From Fibrobacter sp. (GTDB lineage: Bacteria > Fibrobacterota > Fibrobacteria > Fibrobacterales > Fibrobacteraceae), in NCBI GenBank assembly GCA_024398875.1, contig JAKSIJ010000002.1, forward strand, positions 124,001-188,000: DNA of 64,000 bases, in the 5' to 3' direction. Both the position numbers and the translations under genes were made by a program. Below are positions 16,815-26,340 of the stretch, piece by piece (positions within the stretch are counted from its first letter, which is position 1; every line of letters starts with the position of its first letter). The notes beneath the pieces were generated by a model, which saw only the letters and a program-made list of their open reading frames with translations, was not told where the DNA came from and did no database searches.

Positions 16815-18281
16815 TTAGGATGCTTTGGGGGCATTGTAGCGGACGAGCATCATGGTAATATCGTCTGCCTGAGGGCATTTGTCGGCAAATTTGTCGATGT
16901 TGGCTTTCAAACCATGCAAAAATCCATGGAGATCATTTTGGGAATTTGCGTCTGCAAACTGTTGCAGACGATTTTCGCCATAGAATTCGTAAGCGGTATT
17001 GGTTGCTTCTGTAACGCCATCAGTGTAGAGGAACAACTGGTCCCCTGTATTTAACGAAATGCTTTCTTGAGTGTATTTCAGGGAACTCATGGCGGCTAGC
17101 GGAAGGCGCTTTTTTGTGGACACGAGGTATTCGAATTTCCCACCCTTTCTGCATAGAAGTGGCGGATTGTGACCTGCGTTAACATAGTCGAGTTGACCGG
17201 TTGTGGTATCCAGAATTCCAAACCAGGCGGTAACGAACATGTCATCTTCTTCGCTTTCACAGAGTTTCTGGTTTACATTGTTGAATACATCTACCGGAGA
17301 AAGTCCCAATTGAGCGTGGTCCTTAATGAGTGTCTTTGCAATGACCATAAAGAGTGCGGCCGGAACGCCCTTTCCAGAAACGTCCGCCATGACTACGCCC
17401 AAATGGGTTTCATCGATGAAGAAAAAGTCGTAGAAGTCTCCACCTACCTCTTTAGCGGGGGTCATCGTGGCAAACAACGAAACATTTTCGTTAGCGGGGA
17501 AATTGTGAGGGAGCATGTTGATTTGAATGGATGTCCCCATCTTGAGTTCGGATTCCACGGCAGCTTTCTTACTGGAAATGTCAGCTTGCGTATGCACCAT
17601 CTCTTGCATGCGTTTTGTCATGATGAAACTTGCAAGAATGATTACCAGCAAGAAGAAAATGTTTGTGTCAAGGCAGTAGAAGAAATTGTCCCGGTTATAC
17701 AGATACAAGAACTGAGAGAAGTCTTGTTCGCTGAGGGCGCTAATGGCGGAGTCGATTGCGGTATAGGGGGTTGCATCTACACTGGGGTCAATGTTCAGCA
17801 CTGTGGGCGACGTGAAGTTAATCATGTTCAAATCCCAAATTCCGTAGATAGATGAGAGCAGTTTCGCAATAACATAGATGGCAAGAGTAATGACGGAAAT
17901 ATTCCGAGTCACTCGCTTGGAATAGTAACGGCAACTTAAAACAATGGGAATGGCGAACATCAACTCCACGCCGTAGGAATAGAGCGAGGTGTAGGCTCCG
18001 ATAGCAATCAATAAAGAAATAATGGCGATGTATTTTGTGTAGGATTTGTCGGCCTTGTTTTTTATAAAGAAGGAAAGCAGAACAAATATCAGGGTCTGGC
18101 CACCGAAGAAATAGAGGCCTTCATCAAAAGTCATAGCGAAGACTTCTGTGATGGTGCAGATGGCGATAATCAGATAGATGGCGGCAAGAATTAGAAAGGA
18201 TTTGGAGATGAGTCTGTTTGCTCGGTTCTCGTTTTCCTTAAATAGCAGTTTTGTTGATTCGCTAAAGTAATGATCAGCCAT
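16815..18281 (-). CDS. Membrane-bound SpoIIE/RsbU-type PP2C phosphatase
   Basis: 488 aa. About six membrane spans (about 28-145 and 205-222) form the N-terminal half. A short coiled segment follows, then a SpoIIE-type PP2C domain (about 255-485). The metal-binding residues are present: EVGGDFYDFF (D282), VMADVSGKGVP (D300), FLYTDGVTEA and QADDITMML. Such phosphatases remove phosphate from a STAS anti-anti-sigma protein. A loop between spans (about 150-200) may sense a signal outside the membrane. It lies 9 bases after the STAS gene, which should be its substrate. Confidence 0.9.
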   Translation of the reverse strand: MADHYFSESTKLLFKENENRANRLISKSFLILAAIYLIIAICTITEVFAMTFDEGLYFFGGQTLIFVLLSFFIKNKADKSYTKYIAIISLLIAIGAYTSLYSYGVELMFAIPIVLSCRYYSKRVTRNISVITLAIYVIAKLLSSIYGIWDLNMINFTSPTVLNIDPSVDATPYTAIDSAISALSEQDFSQFLYLYNRDNFFYCLDTNIFFLLVIILASFIMTKRMQEMVHTQADISSKKAAVESELKMGTSIQINMLPHNFPANENVSLFATMTPAKEVGGDFYDFFFIDETHLGVVMADVSGKGVPAALFMVIAKTLIKDHAQLGLSPVDVFNNVNQKLCESEEDDMFVTAWFGILDTTTGQLDYVNAGHNPPLLCRKGGKFEYLVSTKKRLPLAAMSSLKYTQESISLNTGDQLFLYTDGVTEATNTAYEFYGENRLQQFADANSQNDLHGFLHGLKANIDKFADKCPQADDITMMLVRYNAPKAS

Positions 18282-18290
18282 TTTTCCCCT

Positions 18291-18596
18291 TTATTGATTC
18301 TGAATATTCAGTATGCCGTCAAATCCAACAATACGGATTGTTTCCATAATCATGTTGGATACATTCAGAATGGTGAATTGGATGTTCTTTTCACTAAGCA
18401 TTTTCTGGGTGTGGAGCAGCGCTCGCAAACCCGCCGAAGAAATGTGCTTCAATTCTTTCAGGTCTAGTTCTAGAACTTTTATGGAATCAAGATGTTTTTC
18501 CACTTCTTCTGTAAAACGAGGAGCGGAATTGGCATCTAGAATATCATCTATTGCCAGATTGAGGTTTGAACCCGATTTGTTTATTTCAATTTTCAT
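18291..18596 (-). CDS. STAS-domain protein (anti-anti-sigma factor type)
   Basis: 101 aa, a single STAS domain of SpoIIAA/RsbV type. The phosphorylation site is clear in LKHISSAGLRALL (about residues 50-62). When unphosphorylated it should bind a GHKL anti-sigma-type ATPase domain; phosphorylation releases it. Here the only GHKL domain nearby is the C-terminus of the MATE fusion encoded 10 bases upstream, and the only phosphatase is encoded 9 bases downstream. No sigma factor gene is in the window. Confidence 0.9.
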   Translation of the reverse strand: MKIEINKSGSNLNLAIDDILDANSAPRFTEEVEKHLDSIKVLELDLKELKHISSAGLRALLHTQKMLSEKNIQFTILNVSNMIMETIRIVGFDGILNIQNQ

Positions 18597-18606
18597 GAAG
18601 CCTACT

Positions 18607-20316
18607 TTACAGTGGTAATATAAAAAAATTCCGATTGTAGCTTGTGGTTGTGAGATTCATTTTGTCTTCTTGGTGCTGCATCATGTTCTTGACAAAGTAG
18701 CCTCGGAAGGAATCCATGGCGCTGTTTTCGCTGGTAATGTCGAAAATGACGCCGTTGTCCCGAATGATTAGCTTTACATCTTTGTCTATAAAAACGGAAA
18801 TTTCGGAGAGAATTTCCTGGTTTCCATTTTTTTCCATGATGAGCATGCAGAGTTCTTCAATGAGCAGTGAAAGTTGGATACGGGTTTTTAGAGATGCGTT
18901 ACTCTGTTCCAAAATTTCTTCAATCTTTCTCTGGACGGTGATGATGTTCTCTGGATTTAGGATAATGTCGAAGGAGTGGATGATTGCTTCGTTATTTTCT
19001 AAAAGAAGAGGGAATTGTTTTTTGGGGAAAACCAGTTTTGTTGATATGAATCCTACGATGATGGTGAAAACGGGAGCTATGGCAAGGCCGATCCATAAGC
19101 CATTAAAACCCCAGATGTCGCGGCATACCATCGCACAGGTGATGGGGGCGGCTAGGTCTTTGATGAAGCAGAGGAACATGGTGTGCTTGAACAACTGTTT
19201 TACAAGATAGTACGAGGAGAAGAGGAAAAGGAGCGATGTGCAGAAGAGGGTGGGACATATAATGCGGAGTGCCGTGGTGGAACATTGTTGCAGTTCGCTA
19301 GATGTGATGTCAAAGGCGTGAGGAATGAGACCTGCAAAAGCAAACAGAATCATGGTTGCGATAAGGCCTTCTGCAATGGCCGTCTTGGTGGAGATTCCCA
19401 TCGCCTTTTTTATGCCAGGGTTATTCTTTTCGCCGAGGTAGACATTGACAAGCGGCGTCATGGCTTGCCCGATGCCATCGAAGATGATGGTAATCTGAAT
19501 GACATTGATGACGAGGGTGAGAACGGGAAGGTAGAAATCTCCGAACTCCTGAATGACGAACTTATCTAGAATGAATGTCTGGATGCCGATGTAGAGATAG
19601 AGGCCTGCGTCAATGATGCTGAACTTGACGAGCTCTGCGACACTTTTTAGAGAAAAGAAAAGTTCTGGCCGGAGAGAGTTTGATTTCTTGAAGAAGTGAA
19701 TCCCCAGGGCAAGGGTGGCTCCTGCTGTTCCGATAAAAGCCCCAAGGCCAACGCCTGCGATTCCCATTTTGCAACATGCAATAATGGATATACCGATGTT
19801 TCCGATGAGAAGAATGATGTTGGAAAGGTAGGTGCAGAATTCATCGCCATCGGTGAGGACCAGGTCAGAAAGAAGGAAATAGACGGGATAAAGAGCGATG
19901 ACATACTGGTAGTAGCGGAAGCATTCTAATGTGTACTGCGTGATTTCTGGGCTGGTTCCCAAAAAGCTTAAGTAGGTATTGATGGATAAGTTGGAAAGAA
20001 TGTAGGCAAAGACGCTTAGGAAGAGGGAAATAATTAAGCCCTCCCCAAAAATCTGGTTGGCTTCCTGCTTTTTTGCTTGACCTATTTTGAAGGAGTAGAT
20101 GTAGCAGGCACCAATGCTTACGATGTCGCTTAGCCCTATGAAAAAAGTGAGGAGGGGCGTGAAGACATTCATTGCAGAAAGAGCTTTTTCGCCAAGAATG
20201 TTTCCCACAATGACGGCATTGGCTATCATTGTGAGGATAGGAATGACCATTCCCACGGTGGAGGCTCCCAGCATGGTCTTGAATTTTTCTTCGCAGAATA
20301 TCTTGTTTACGGCCAT
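18607..20316 (-). CDS. MATE transporter fused to a C-terminal GHKL (RsbW-like) ATPase domain
   Basis: 569 aa. Residues 1-430 form a MATE exporter with about 12 spans and two-fold repeat. Residues about 440-569 form a cytoplasmic domain that reads as HATPase_c/RsbW: QLSLLIEELCMLIMEKNG (N-box region, 481-498), LIIRDNGVIFDI (G1-like DNG at 520-522) and RGYFVKNMMQ with a final Tyr-Asn strand. The N-box Asn that coordinates Mg is replaced (IEELCMLIM), so kinase activity may be weak or lost. Gene order with STAS and PP2C genes points to partner switching acting directly on a transporter. The 5' end is 52 bases from the divergent NRPS-like gene. Confidence 0.85.
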   Translation of the reverse strand: MAVNKIFCEEKFKTMLGASTVGMVIPILTMIANAVIVGNILGEKALSAMNVFTPLLTFFIGLSDIVSIGACYIYSFKIGQAKKQEANQIFGEGLIISLFLSVFAYILSNLSINTYLSFLGTSPEITQYTLECFRYYQYVIALYPVYFLLSDLVLTDGDEFCTYLSNIILLIGNIGISIIACCKMGIAGVGLGAFIGTAGATLALGIHFFKKSNSLRPELFFSLKSVAELVKFSIIDAGLYLYIGIQTFILDKFVIQEFGDFYLPVLTLVINVIQITIIFDGIGQAMTPLVNVYLGEKNNPGIKKAMGISTKTAIAEGLIATMILFAFAGLIPHAFDITSSELQQCSTTALRIICPTLFCTSLLFLFSSYYLVKQLFKHTMFLCFIKDLAAPITCAMVCRDIWGFNGLWIGLAIAPVFTIIVGFISTKLVFPKKQFPLLLENNEAIIHSFDIILNPENIITVQRKIEEILEQSNASLKTRIQLSLLIEELCMLIMEKNGNQEILSEISVFIDKDVKLIIRDNGVIFDITSENSAMDSFRGYFVKNMMQHQEDKMNLTTTSYNRNFFILPL

Positions 20317-20368
20317 TGCAAAATACTTTTCTTAGCGGTATGCCCAAAATTATTATTTTTAGAGGGTA
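20317..20368. promoter_or_regulatory. Divergent promoter region between MATE-ATPase and NRPS-like genes
   Basis: Only 52 bases separate the two start codons. On the plus strand TATTTTTA (20353-20360) is a weak -7 box, followed by AGAGGG as ribosome site. On the minus strand TATTTTG (20319-20325) lies 2 bases before ATG. Both promoters must overlap, so shared control is likely. Confidence 0.45.
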
Positions 20369-23191
20369 ATGTTTTCGGTTCTTGAAAATATATTGCGAAA
20401 AGCGTCTGTAAATCCTGATCAGGTGGCGATTTATGGCGATCCAGACAGTTTGACCTATGGTCAGCTGGAAGCGTTGTCTGGACGTGTTTACGGTTTTTTG
20501 AAAGCTCATCGCGTGGGACGTGAAGATGTGGTCTTTGTTAGGTTGCATCGACGTATTGAGTTCTATGCCTGCATGGTGGGCATTTGGCGGGCAGGGGCCG
20601 TCCTTGCCGGTTTGGAAGACGAGGAACCTCAAGAAAGAGAATCATTTATCCGCAGGAATTGTTCTCCAAAGATTGTGATTCATGAGGGAAATCTAAAGGA
20701 AGTTTTTGATAGTGATTATCGCGAAGGTTACGAACCGCGAGACTTGCATGACGGGGCTTTCGTCGTCTACACATCTGGATCTACGGGCAACCCTAAGGGG
20801 GCCCTTCACGAGTACGGAACTTTGGAATACATGGCCCAGAGTAATGTGAAGAACGAAAAGGGTGAGGCTATCATCAAAACTTTGGATAATGTGGCTATTA
20901 CCTGCCCCATGAACTATCTGCCTTCCTATTTTCTTTTTGTTTGGAGTATGAGCGTTGGCGCGACTTGCTCGCTTGTTCCGTATGAGAAGACAAAGAATTT
21001 GAAGGAAATGCAGCTTTATGTGGATGCAAAAAAGATTTCCGTTCTTTTCATTACACCTACCTATGCTGCCCTGTTTGAAAAATTCCCCCCATCCATCCGC
21101 TGCGTCATTTTAGCCGCGGAAATTGTGAAGAATATTTGGTTCAATGGCGTGGAACTTTTGAATATGTATGGCTCCACCGAATTTGGAACCATGGTGACGA
21201 CCTTTGCCATGAAAGACTCGATGGAAAATACTCCCATCGGGAAGGACTTTGGACCCGTAAAGGTGGAAACGCTGGAAGATGGAGAGGTACGAGTTTATAA
21301 TCCATACGCTCGCGGATATATCAATAATGAAGCAGAAAATGCCATCGTTTTTAAGGAAGGTTGGATTTATCCAGGGGATATAGCCCAAAGAACATTGGAT
21401 GGTGATTTAACCATTGTTGGTCGAAAAAATGAGATGGTGAAAATTGACGGAAACCGCGTTGAACCTGGAGAAATTGAGTCGGCTGTCAAAAAAGTTTTAG
21501 GGGTTTCTTGGGCGTGTGTTCGGGTGGTCAAGAATGAGCGAAATGCCGTTTCCATCTGTGTTTATTATGTGGATGACATCAGCTTTTCTCAAGAGTCTGT
21601 GCAAAAAAAGATAAGCCTTCTCTTGCCTTACTACATGGTTCCAACCCATTACATCCACATTGATTCCATTCCCAAAAATGCTAATGGCAAGTTGAATAAA
21701 TTGGCGTTGCCATTGCCCTCGCTGGAGGAGGAAAATGCGTCCTTCGTTCCTCCGAAAACAGAAGAAGAAAGGACTCTGTGCAAGACGATGGGCGAAGTCT
21801 TGAATGTAGAGAATGTGGGACTTACCACGGATTTCTTCCAATTGGGAGGAACCTCTGTTTCCGCCATGAGAGTGGTTGCTCAGTGTGATTTAGAGGGCCT
21901 TGGCATCCATCACATATATCAAGGGCATACTCCGGAAAAAATCTTAAAGCTGCTACATCATGCTCTGTTGGAGGAAACTCCACGCCATCATCAAACGAGT
22001 TATCCGTTACTTCCGACGCAGCGCTATATTTGGAATTTTCAGATGCGTAAACCGCAATCAACGATGTACAACATCTACAGTTTTTTTGAGTTGCGGAAAG
22101 AAGTTGATTTGAAACGTCTTGCTGTGGCCATCAAAAGCGCAGTTCGGAAACATCGGGCGTTGCTCACGACTTTTGAAGAAAATGCAAAGGGCCAAATAGT
22201 GCAGCGAATTTCTGAGGATGAAGTCTCGGTAGCGATAGAATCCTGCGATTTGAACGCATTTAGTGAAATTAGGAACCAACTCGTCCAACCCTTTGATTTA
22301 CTGAACGATCCCTTGTATAGGATTCGCATTTTTAAGGTTGACGAGCAGGCTTTCCTGTTTATGGATGTCCATCACATTGTGTTTGACGGGTCGTCGCTCC
22401 AGATTCTCTATAGGGATATTGAGGCCCTGTATCGGGGTGAGGAATGTTTTGATGAAGATTACGAGTCTGTGCTTTTGAAAAAGTTGGAACAGGTAAATGA
22501 TGGCTCGTTTAGGGATTCTCTTGCGTATTTTGAGCGTGTAATTGGTAATAAAACTTGGAATATGTGCCCCAGGGTGGATTCGGATTCTGCAGAACTGGAC
22601 GAAGGCGAATTGATGTCTCCGGCTGAGCTAGACGATGCTGCGCTAGATCGATGGTTAAAGACTAATGGTGTTAGCCGGAATGAATTTTTTACAGCGGTGA
22701 CGCTGAAGGCCATTGCTCTATATAATGGAACGGAGAATGTACTTATCAATTGGGTGTATAAAAATCGTGATACCGTGCAAGAGGATTGCACTGTTGGGCC
22801 GTTTTATGCTTGCTTGCCTGTTGTTCTAGAAGGAAAAATCGAACCGCATTCTTTGGTAAAAAGTGTGGCAGCGCAGATTGAAAAGGGCATCGCTCATGCA
22901 AATTGCCAGTATGTTTTGTACAAGAATGATTATCAGCCTTGCGATTGCGTTTGTTTGCTGTATCAGGGGACGATTCGCAGCAGTCACGCGCTAGAGAGTT
23001 TGGTTTGTGGACGAGTGGATGCTCGAAAAAATGCTGCAAAAAACCAGAATATTTTGGATGTAGAAGTTCTTGAAACTGCGAATGGATGTATAGTATATTT
23101 GGATTATGACAGCAGCAAGTATGAGAAATCCAGTATGGAACGATTCCTTGCGATATGGAAGAAAACCGCTAAGGAATTCCTAGCGGCTTAG
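20369..23191 (+). CDS. One-module NRPS-like enzyme (adenylation, carrier, condensation)
   Basis: 940 aa, order A-PCP-C. Adenylation domain (about 1-450): A3 YTSGSTGNPKG (134-144), A5 NMYGSTEFG (265-273), A7 YPGD (334-337), A8 GRKNEMVKIDGNRVEPGEIE (351-370) and A10 PKNANGKLNK with Lys 441. Carrier domain: LGGTSVSAM with phosphopantetheine Ser 496. Condensation domain (about 545-940): VHHIVFDGSS (667-676), the active HHxxxDG motif. The A4 region (YLPSYFLFVWSMSVGA) lacks the Asp that binds the alpha-amino group of amino-acid substrates, so the acid loaded may not be an ordinary alpha-amino acid. No thioesterase or second module is present; the C domain must join the loaded acid to a free acceptor. 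No phosphopantetheinyl transferase is in the window. Confidence 0.88.
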   Translation: MFSVLENILRKASVNPDQVAIYGDPDSLTYGQLEALSGRVYGFLKAHRVGREDVVFVRLHRRIEFYACMVGIWRAGAVLAGLEDEEPQERESFIRRNCSPKIVIHEGNLKEVFDSDYREGYEPRDLHDGAFVVYTSGSTGNPKGALHEYGTLEYMAQSNVKNEKGEAIIKTLDNVAITCPMNYLPSYFLFVWSMSVGATCSLVPYEKTKNLKEMQLYVDAKKISVLFITPTYAALFEKFPPSIRCVILAAEIVKNIWFNGVELLNMYGSTEFGTMVTTFAMKDSMENTPIGKDFGPVKVETLEDGEVRVYNPYARGYINNEAENAIVFKEGWIYPGDIAQRTLDGDLTIVGRKNEMVKIDGNRVEPGEIESAVKKVLGVSWACVRVVKNERNAVSICVYYVDDISFSQESVQKKISLLLPYYMVPTHYIHIDSIPKNANGKLNKLALPLPSLEEENASFVPPKTEEERTLCKTMGEVLNVENVGLTTDFFQLGGTSVSAMRVVAQCDLEGLGIHHIYQGHTPEKILKLLHHALLEETPRHHQTSYPLLPTQRYIWNFQMRKPQSTMYNIYSFFELRKEVDLKRLAVAIKSAVRKHRALLTTFEENAKGQIVQRISEDEVSVAIESCDLNAFSEIRNQLVQPFDLLNDPLYRIRIFKVDEQAFLFMDVHHIVFDGSSLQILYRDIEALYRGEECFDEDYESVLLKKLEQVNDGSFRDSLAYFERVIGNKTWNMCPRVDSDSAELDEGELMSPAELDDAALDRWLKTNGVSRNEFFTAVTLKAIALYNGTENVLINWVYKNRDTVQEDCTVGPFYACLPVVLEGKIEPHSLVKSVAAQIEKGIAHANCQYVLYKNDYQPCDCVCLLYQGTIRSSHALESLVCGRVDARKNAAKNQNILDVEVLETANGCIVYLDYDSSKYEKSSMERFLAIWKKTAKEFLAA

Positions 23192-23257
23192 AAAAACGTT
23201 GGTGTCGTCGGACAAGCACCTCGTCGGTATCGGGGTCAGAGAGCCGAGTTTCGCAAT

Positions 23258-23902
23258 TTAACGATCTTTTACGCAACGGATGGGGAGAGCATTCCCTTTG
23301 AAGTTTTCGAAAACCTCAATACGCATGCCGGTGTAGGTGATGCCCCAGCGGTCAGCATAGACTGCGTCTTTTTCGGTGGAAGTCCAAAAATGACCGCCCT
23401 TATTGAGGTAGAGAAACTGATCGCCTTGCCTGCGGCCTGCAGGAAGAATGCAAAAGCCAAATTTGTCAGTGCCGGCAGGGCAACCCTCGGGGTCTTCCTT
23501 CCAACCTTCCTTGGATTTTAATGCTGTTCCGGAATCCATATCGGAATGCTGGTGGACGAACTTGATCATTTCCTTCCATTCTTCATCGCTCGGGATGTGC
23601 CAGCCTTCGGGTGCGATACCGCGGTGAACCGCATCTTTTTCCTGCCGAGTTTCGAAGGCTACTTTGTTCGAAAATGCATAGGGAAGATCCATGGCTGCCG
23701 CCCAAGTGTAGAGCCGTCCGAATTTGGCCTCGTTTTCGGGCTTGTTCTCGTAGACATAGCTTCCCTTGCCGTCGTCAGCATTTCCGCCTACGGTTTTATA
23801 GCAGAGATTCTCGGCAAACCATTCCTGTTTGCCGATTTTTACGGTGCGATATTGGTGTCCATCGCGAGGGTCTGTAAAGGTACCGAACTTGATGTCTTCC
23901 AT
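23258..23902 (-). CDS. FISUMP-domain protein without signal peptide
   Basis: 214 aa, almost entirely one Fibrobacter succinogenes major paralogous domain. It shows the family landmarks: YRTVKIGKQEWFAENLCY, YTWAAAMD, GWHIPSDEEW, FCILPAGRR, FWTSTE and a final RCVKDR. Most family members are secreted or lipid-anchored, but this one starts directly at the domain with no signal peptide. It lies 22 bases after aconitase on the same strand and may be cotranscribed. The domain is distantly related to the lectin-like sulfatase-modifying (FGE) fold; its function is unknown. Confidence 0.8.
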   Translation of the reverse strand: MEDIKFGTFTDPRDGHQYRTVKIGKQEWFAENLCYKTVGGNADDGKGSYVYENKPENEAKFGRLYTWAAAMDLPYAFSNKVAFETRQEKDAVHRGIAPEGWHIPSDEEWKEMIKFVHQHSDMDSGTALKSKEGWKEDPEGCPAGTDKFGFCILPAGRRQGDQFLYLNKGGHFWTSTEKDAVYADRWGITYTGMRIEVFENFKGNALPIRCVKDR

Positions 23903-23924
23903 AGGTATTTCGCTCCGTTCTCGA

Positions 23925-26198
23925 TTAAGCTTGGGCGGTCTTAATCAAGTTGAGGGCAGAACCTGCCTTGAACCATGCCCATTGCTGTTCGTTGTAGGTG
24001 TGGTTCAGCTGGATCTTTTCTTCAGAGCCGTCCTTGTGGTGGGCGACGAGCGTGAACGGCTTGCCGGTCGCAAATTCCGTGAGACCGAGAATGTCGAACA
24101 CATCCTGTTCCTGAATCTTGTCGTAGTCGGCAGGATTTGCGAAGGTGAGGGCCAGCATGCCCTGCTTCTTCAGGTTGGTTTCGTGAATGCGGGCGAAGCT
24201 CTTCACGATCACGGCCTTGACGCCCAGGAAGCGGGGTTCCATAGCGGCGTGTTCGCGGCTGGAACCTTCACCGTAGTTTTCGTCACCGATGACGATGGAG
24301 CCCGTGCCCTTTTCCTTGTAAATCTTGGCGAGGGCGGGGACTTCCTGCATGCTTCCGCACTGGCACATGACCTTGTTCGTTTCGCCGTTGAATGCGTTCA
24401 CGGCGCCGATGAGCATGTTGTTCGAAATGTTTTCCAGATGACCGCGGTAGTTGAGCCACGGACCAGCCATGGAGATGTGGTCGGTGGTGCACTTGCCCTT
24501 GGCCTTGATGAGGATCGGGGCACCCATGATGTCCTTGCCGTCCCATGCGGCGAAGGGAGCCAGAACCTGGAGGCGCTTGCTTTCGGGGTTGATGAAAACG
24601 GTGATGGAGGAACCGTCAGCGGCAGGAGCCTGGTAGCCGGCGTCCTTCACTTCGAAGCCCTTAGGCGGCAGTTCGCACTGTTCAGGAGGATCCAGCTTTA
24701 CGGCCTTGCCTTCCATGTTCACGAGGGAGTCGGTCATGGGGTTGAAGCGGATGTCGCCGGAGAGGGCGGCAATCACAGCCATCAGAGGAGAAGCGACGAA
24801 GGCGTGGGTGTTGGGGTTGCCATCGGCGCGCTTTGCAAAGTTACGGTTGAAGGAGTGAACGATGGTGTTCAGTTCCTTCTTGTCGGCGCCGGCACGGTCC
24901 CAACGGCCAATGCAAGGACCGCAGGCGTTGGTCATGATGGTTGCGCCAAACTGCTTGAACAAGTCAATGAGGCCGTCGCGTTCAGCGGTGTAGCGGACCT
25001 GTTCGGAACCCGGGTTGATGATGAGCGGGCACTTGGGGGTAAGACCCTTGGCCAGAGCCTGCTTGATCATGCTTGCTGCCATGAACAAATCTTCGTAGCT
25101 GGAGTTGGTGCAGGAACCGATGAGGGCTGCGGAAACCACCGGAGTTGATTCCGGCTTGGCTTCAGTTGCCTTGATGGATTCGGCCATGTCGGTAATAGCG
25201 AATGCGCGGTCCGGGCTGAAGGGGCCGTTGTAGTGGGGAACCAGTTCGGAGAGGTTGATTTCCACGACGCGGTCGAAGTACTTTTCCGGTTCGGCTTCTA
25301 CTTCCGGGTCGGCCTTGAGGCTGTTGGCAATCTTGTCGGCGGCGGCGGCGACATCTGCGCGGCCGGTAATCTTCAGGTAGCGGCTCATGGAGTCGTCGTA
25401 GCTGAAGGTAGAGCAGGTTGCGCCCACTTCTGCACCCATGTTGGCGATGGTTGCCTTGCCAGTAGCAGAAAGGCTGCGAGCGCCTTCGCCGAAGTATTCA
25501 ATAATAGCGTTGGTGCCACCCTTAACAGTGAGGATGCCTGCGAGCTTAAGAATGATATCCTTGGCAGTTGCGAAGCCCTGGAGCTTGCCGGTGAGCTTCA
25601 CGCCGATCATCTTCGGGTACTTCAATTCCCAGGGGAGGCCAACCATGGCGTCCACAGCGTCAGCACCGCCAACGCCGATAGCCAGCATGCCGAGACCGCC
25701 TGCGTTCACAGTGTGGGAGTCGGTACCAATCATCATTCCGCCCGGGAAGGCGTAGTTTTCGAGCACCACCTGGTGGATGATGCCTGCACCCGGGAGCCAG
25801 CAGTCAATGCCGTACTTCGCGGAAACGGACTGCAAAAAGTCGTACACTTCCTTGCTTTCTTCCTTTGCTCGCGGAAGATCCTTTTCGACACCTTCGCGGG
25901 CGATAATCAAGTGGTCGCAATGCACGGAACTCGGCACTGCCACGCGGGACTTGCCTGCCGTGGTGAACTGGAGGAGTGCCATCTGGGCGGTAGCGTCCTG
26001 CATGGCGACTCTGTCCGGGTGGAATTCCGCGAAATCCTTTCCGCGGGTGTATGTTTTTCCTTCGGCGCCATCGATAAGGTGGCTGTAGATAATCTTTTCG
26101 GCCAAGGTGAGCGGGCGGCCAAGCTGTTTACGTGCGGCTTCGATGCGACTAGGCATGCGCGCATAGACCTTTTGAATCATGTCGAAATTAAAAAGCAT
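23925..26198 (-). CDS. Aconitate hydratase (mitochondrial-type)
   Basis: 757 aa. It converts citrate to isocitrate through cis-aconitate in the cytoplasm. The 4Fe-4S ligands are seen in [12 protein letters not shown] and [12 protein letters not shown]. Substrate motifs include [23 protein letters not shown] at the start of the core and [15 protein letters not shown] in the swivel domain. The layout and length match the mitochondrial aconitase branch, not AcnA (about 890 aa) or AcnB. ATG 26198 with AGAGGT upstream is preferred over the longer frame, which adds 12 unrelated residues. Confidence 0.93.
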   Translation of the reverse strand: MLFNFDMIQKVYARMPSRIEAARKQLGRPLTLAEKIIYSHLIDGAEGKTYTRGKDFAEFHPDRVAMQDATAQMALLQFTTAGKSRVAVPSSVHCDHLIIAREGVEKDLPRAKEESKEVYDFLQSVSAKYGIDCWLPGAGIIHQVVLENYAFPGGMMIGTDSHTVNAGGLGMLAIGVGGADAVDAMVGLPWELKYPKMIGVKLTGKLQGFATAKDIILKLAGILTVKGGTNAIIEYFGEGARSLSATGKATIANMGAEVGATCSTFSYDDSMSRYLKITGRADVAAAADKIANSLKADPEVEAEPEKYFDRVVEINLSELVPHYNGPFSPDRAFAITDMAESIKATEAKPESTPVVSAALIGSCTNSSYEDLFMAASMIKQALAKGLTPKCPLIINPGSEQVRYTAERDGLIDLFKQFGATIMTNACGPCIGRWDRAGADKKELNTIVHSFNRNFAKRADGNPNTHAFVASPLMAVIAALSGDIRFNPMTDSLVNMEGKAVKLDPPEQCELPPKGFEVKDAGYQAPAADGSSITVFINPESKRLQVLAPFAAWDGKDIMGAPILIKAKGKCTTDHISMAGPWLNYRGHLENISNNMLIGAVNAFNGETNKVMCQCGSMQEVPALAKIYKEKGTGSIVIGDENYGEGSSREHAAMEPRFLGVKAVIVKSFARIHETNLKKQGMLALTFANPADYDKIQEQDVFDILGLTEFATGKPFTLVAHHKDGSEEKIQLNHTYNEQQWAWFKAGSALNLIKTAQA

Positions 26199-26325
26199 AA
26201 ATACCTCTTTGAGTAGGCTGCCAGAAGTAGGCAATCCACAGACTGAATTCTAATGAGCACAATTTAGAAAATCACAATTAAATGTTTTGTAAAATGGCAC
26301 CGAGTTTCTGCTAAAGCTGAATTTC

Positions 26326-26334
26326 TATCTTTTG
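26326..26334 (+). promoter_or_regulatory. Putative -7 box of the RND exporter gene
   Basis: TATCTTTTG (TAnnTTTG with one extra T) ends 6 bases before ATG 26341; no ribosome-binding site lies between. Confidence 0.45.
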
Positions 26335-26340
26335 AGCTCC

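Noticed and set aside
23829-25148. A 439-codon open frame on the plus strand opposite aconitase (similar ones opposite dnaG, the glycosyltransferase and the COG0523 GTPase)
   Set aside because: These are shadows created by codon bias of the real gene on the other strand; no ribosome site or family motif is seen.
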